This document shows, one piece after another, positions 5,250-5,302 of a stretch of DNA of 5,302 nt. Position 1 is the first letter of the stretch, and every line of letters begins with the position of its first letter. Under the pieces are notes generated by a model. It saw only the letters and a list, made by a program, of their open reading frames with translations. It was not told the DNA's origin and did no database searches. Both the position numbers and the translations under genes were made by a program. Source of the DNA: Candidatus Thorarchaeota archaeon (lineage in GTDB: Archaea; Asgardarchaeota; Thorarchaeia; Thorarchaeales; Thorarchaeaceae); contig JAEORG010000332.1 in assembly GCA_016841005.1 (NCBI GenBank), forward strand, positions 1 to 5,302, read 5' to 3'.

Positions 5250-5302
5250 ATGGTAAGAGCACTTTATGCTCAACATCAATCGAAATCATTGGCTAAACAA
5301 CA
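5250..5302 (+). CDS. Possible start of a divergent gene cut by the right edge
   Basis: An ATG at 5250-5252 opens a frame that stays open to the window end, giving 17 residues (MVRALYAQHQSKSLAKQ). An in-frame TGA lies two codons before it, so this is the first possible ATG. The peptide looks like an ordinary basic N-terminus, and the position, divergent from the serine peptidase gene with a TATA-like block between, is reasonable. Seventeen open codons occur easily by chance, so this is only a candidate. No family can be inferred. Confidence 0.2.
   Translation, partial: MVRALYAQHQSKSLAKQ

Noticed and set aside
1..5302. Mobile element, CRISPR, phage or defence system
   Set aside because: There are no transposase motifs, terminal inverted repeats, regularly spaced repeats, nucleases or toxin-antitoxin signatures; the only repeats are those in the tiny gene pair.

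Overview
This 5.3 kb, AT-rich window is compact and almost entirely coding. It looks archaeal, with moderate confidence. No convincing Shine-Dalgarno sequence precedes any start. Two genes appear to begin with TTG, and A/T-rich TATA-like elements sit roughly 24-40 nt upstream of several starts, as expected for leaderless or short-leader archaeal transcripts. The two peptidases resemble those of peptide-degrading archaea, and an Asgard-type lineage is possible, but this is only an impression. A bacterium is not excluded. There are no RNA genes, insertion sequences or CRISPR arrays.

Layout: a plus-strand gene runs in from the left edge and ends at 246. It converges on a minus-strand block filling the rest of the window. 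In transcription order (right to left) the block holds an S9-family serine peptidase (5191-3296), a 149-residue membrane protein of unknown function (3238-2789), two tiny single-span membrane proteins (2710-2495 and 2432-2268), and an M3-family oligoendopeptidase F-like metallopeptidase (2150-357). The second tiny gene is only 54 codons. A 9-bp perfect hairpin lies 3 nt past the metallopeptidase stop codon. At the right edge a possible divergent plus-strand gene may begin at 5250, but only 17 codons are visible.

Both large genes have intact catalytic motifs and no signal peptide, so they are expected to be cytoplasmic enzymes that degrade peptides: a serine peptidase releasing residues or acylated residues from short peptides, and a zinc endopeptidase cleaving oligopeptides. 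Gaps of 57-108 nt separate the minus-strand genes. They may be co-oriented units with their own promoters rather than one tight operon.

The most interesting part is 2268-2752. The two tiny membrane proteins align without gaps over a juxtamembrane motif, LEEYxxDx[FW]xLxLK, followed directly by a transmembrane helix, which points to a tandem duplication. In the first copy the LEEYT block is itself duplicated by a 15-bp tandem repeat. A perfect 8-bp inverted repeat flanks a TATA-like element upstream of this pair. I do not recognise the family, and its location between peptidase genes may or may not be functional.
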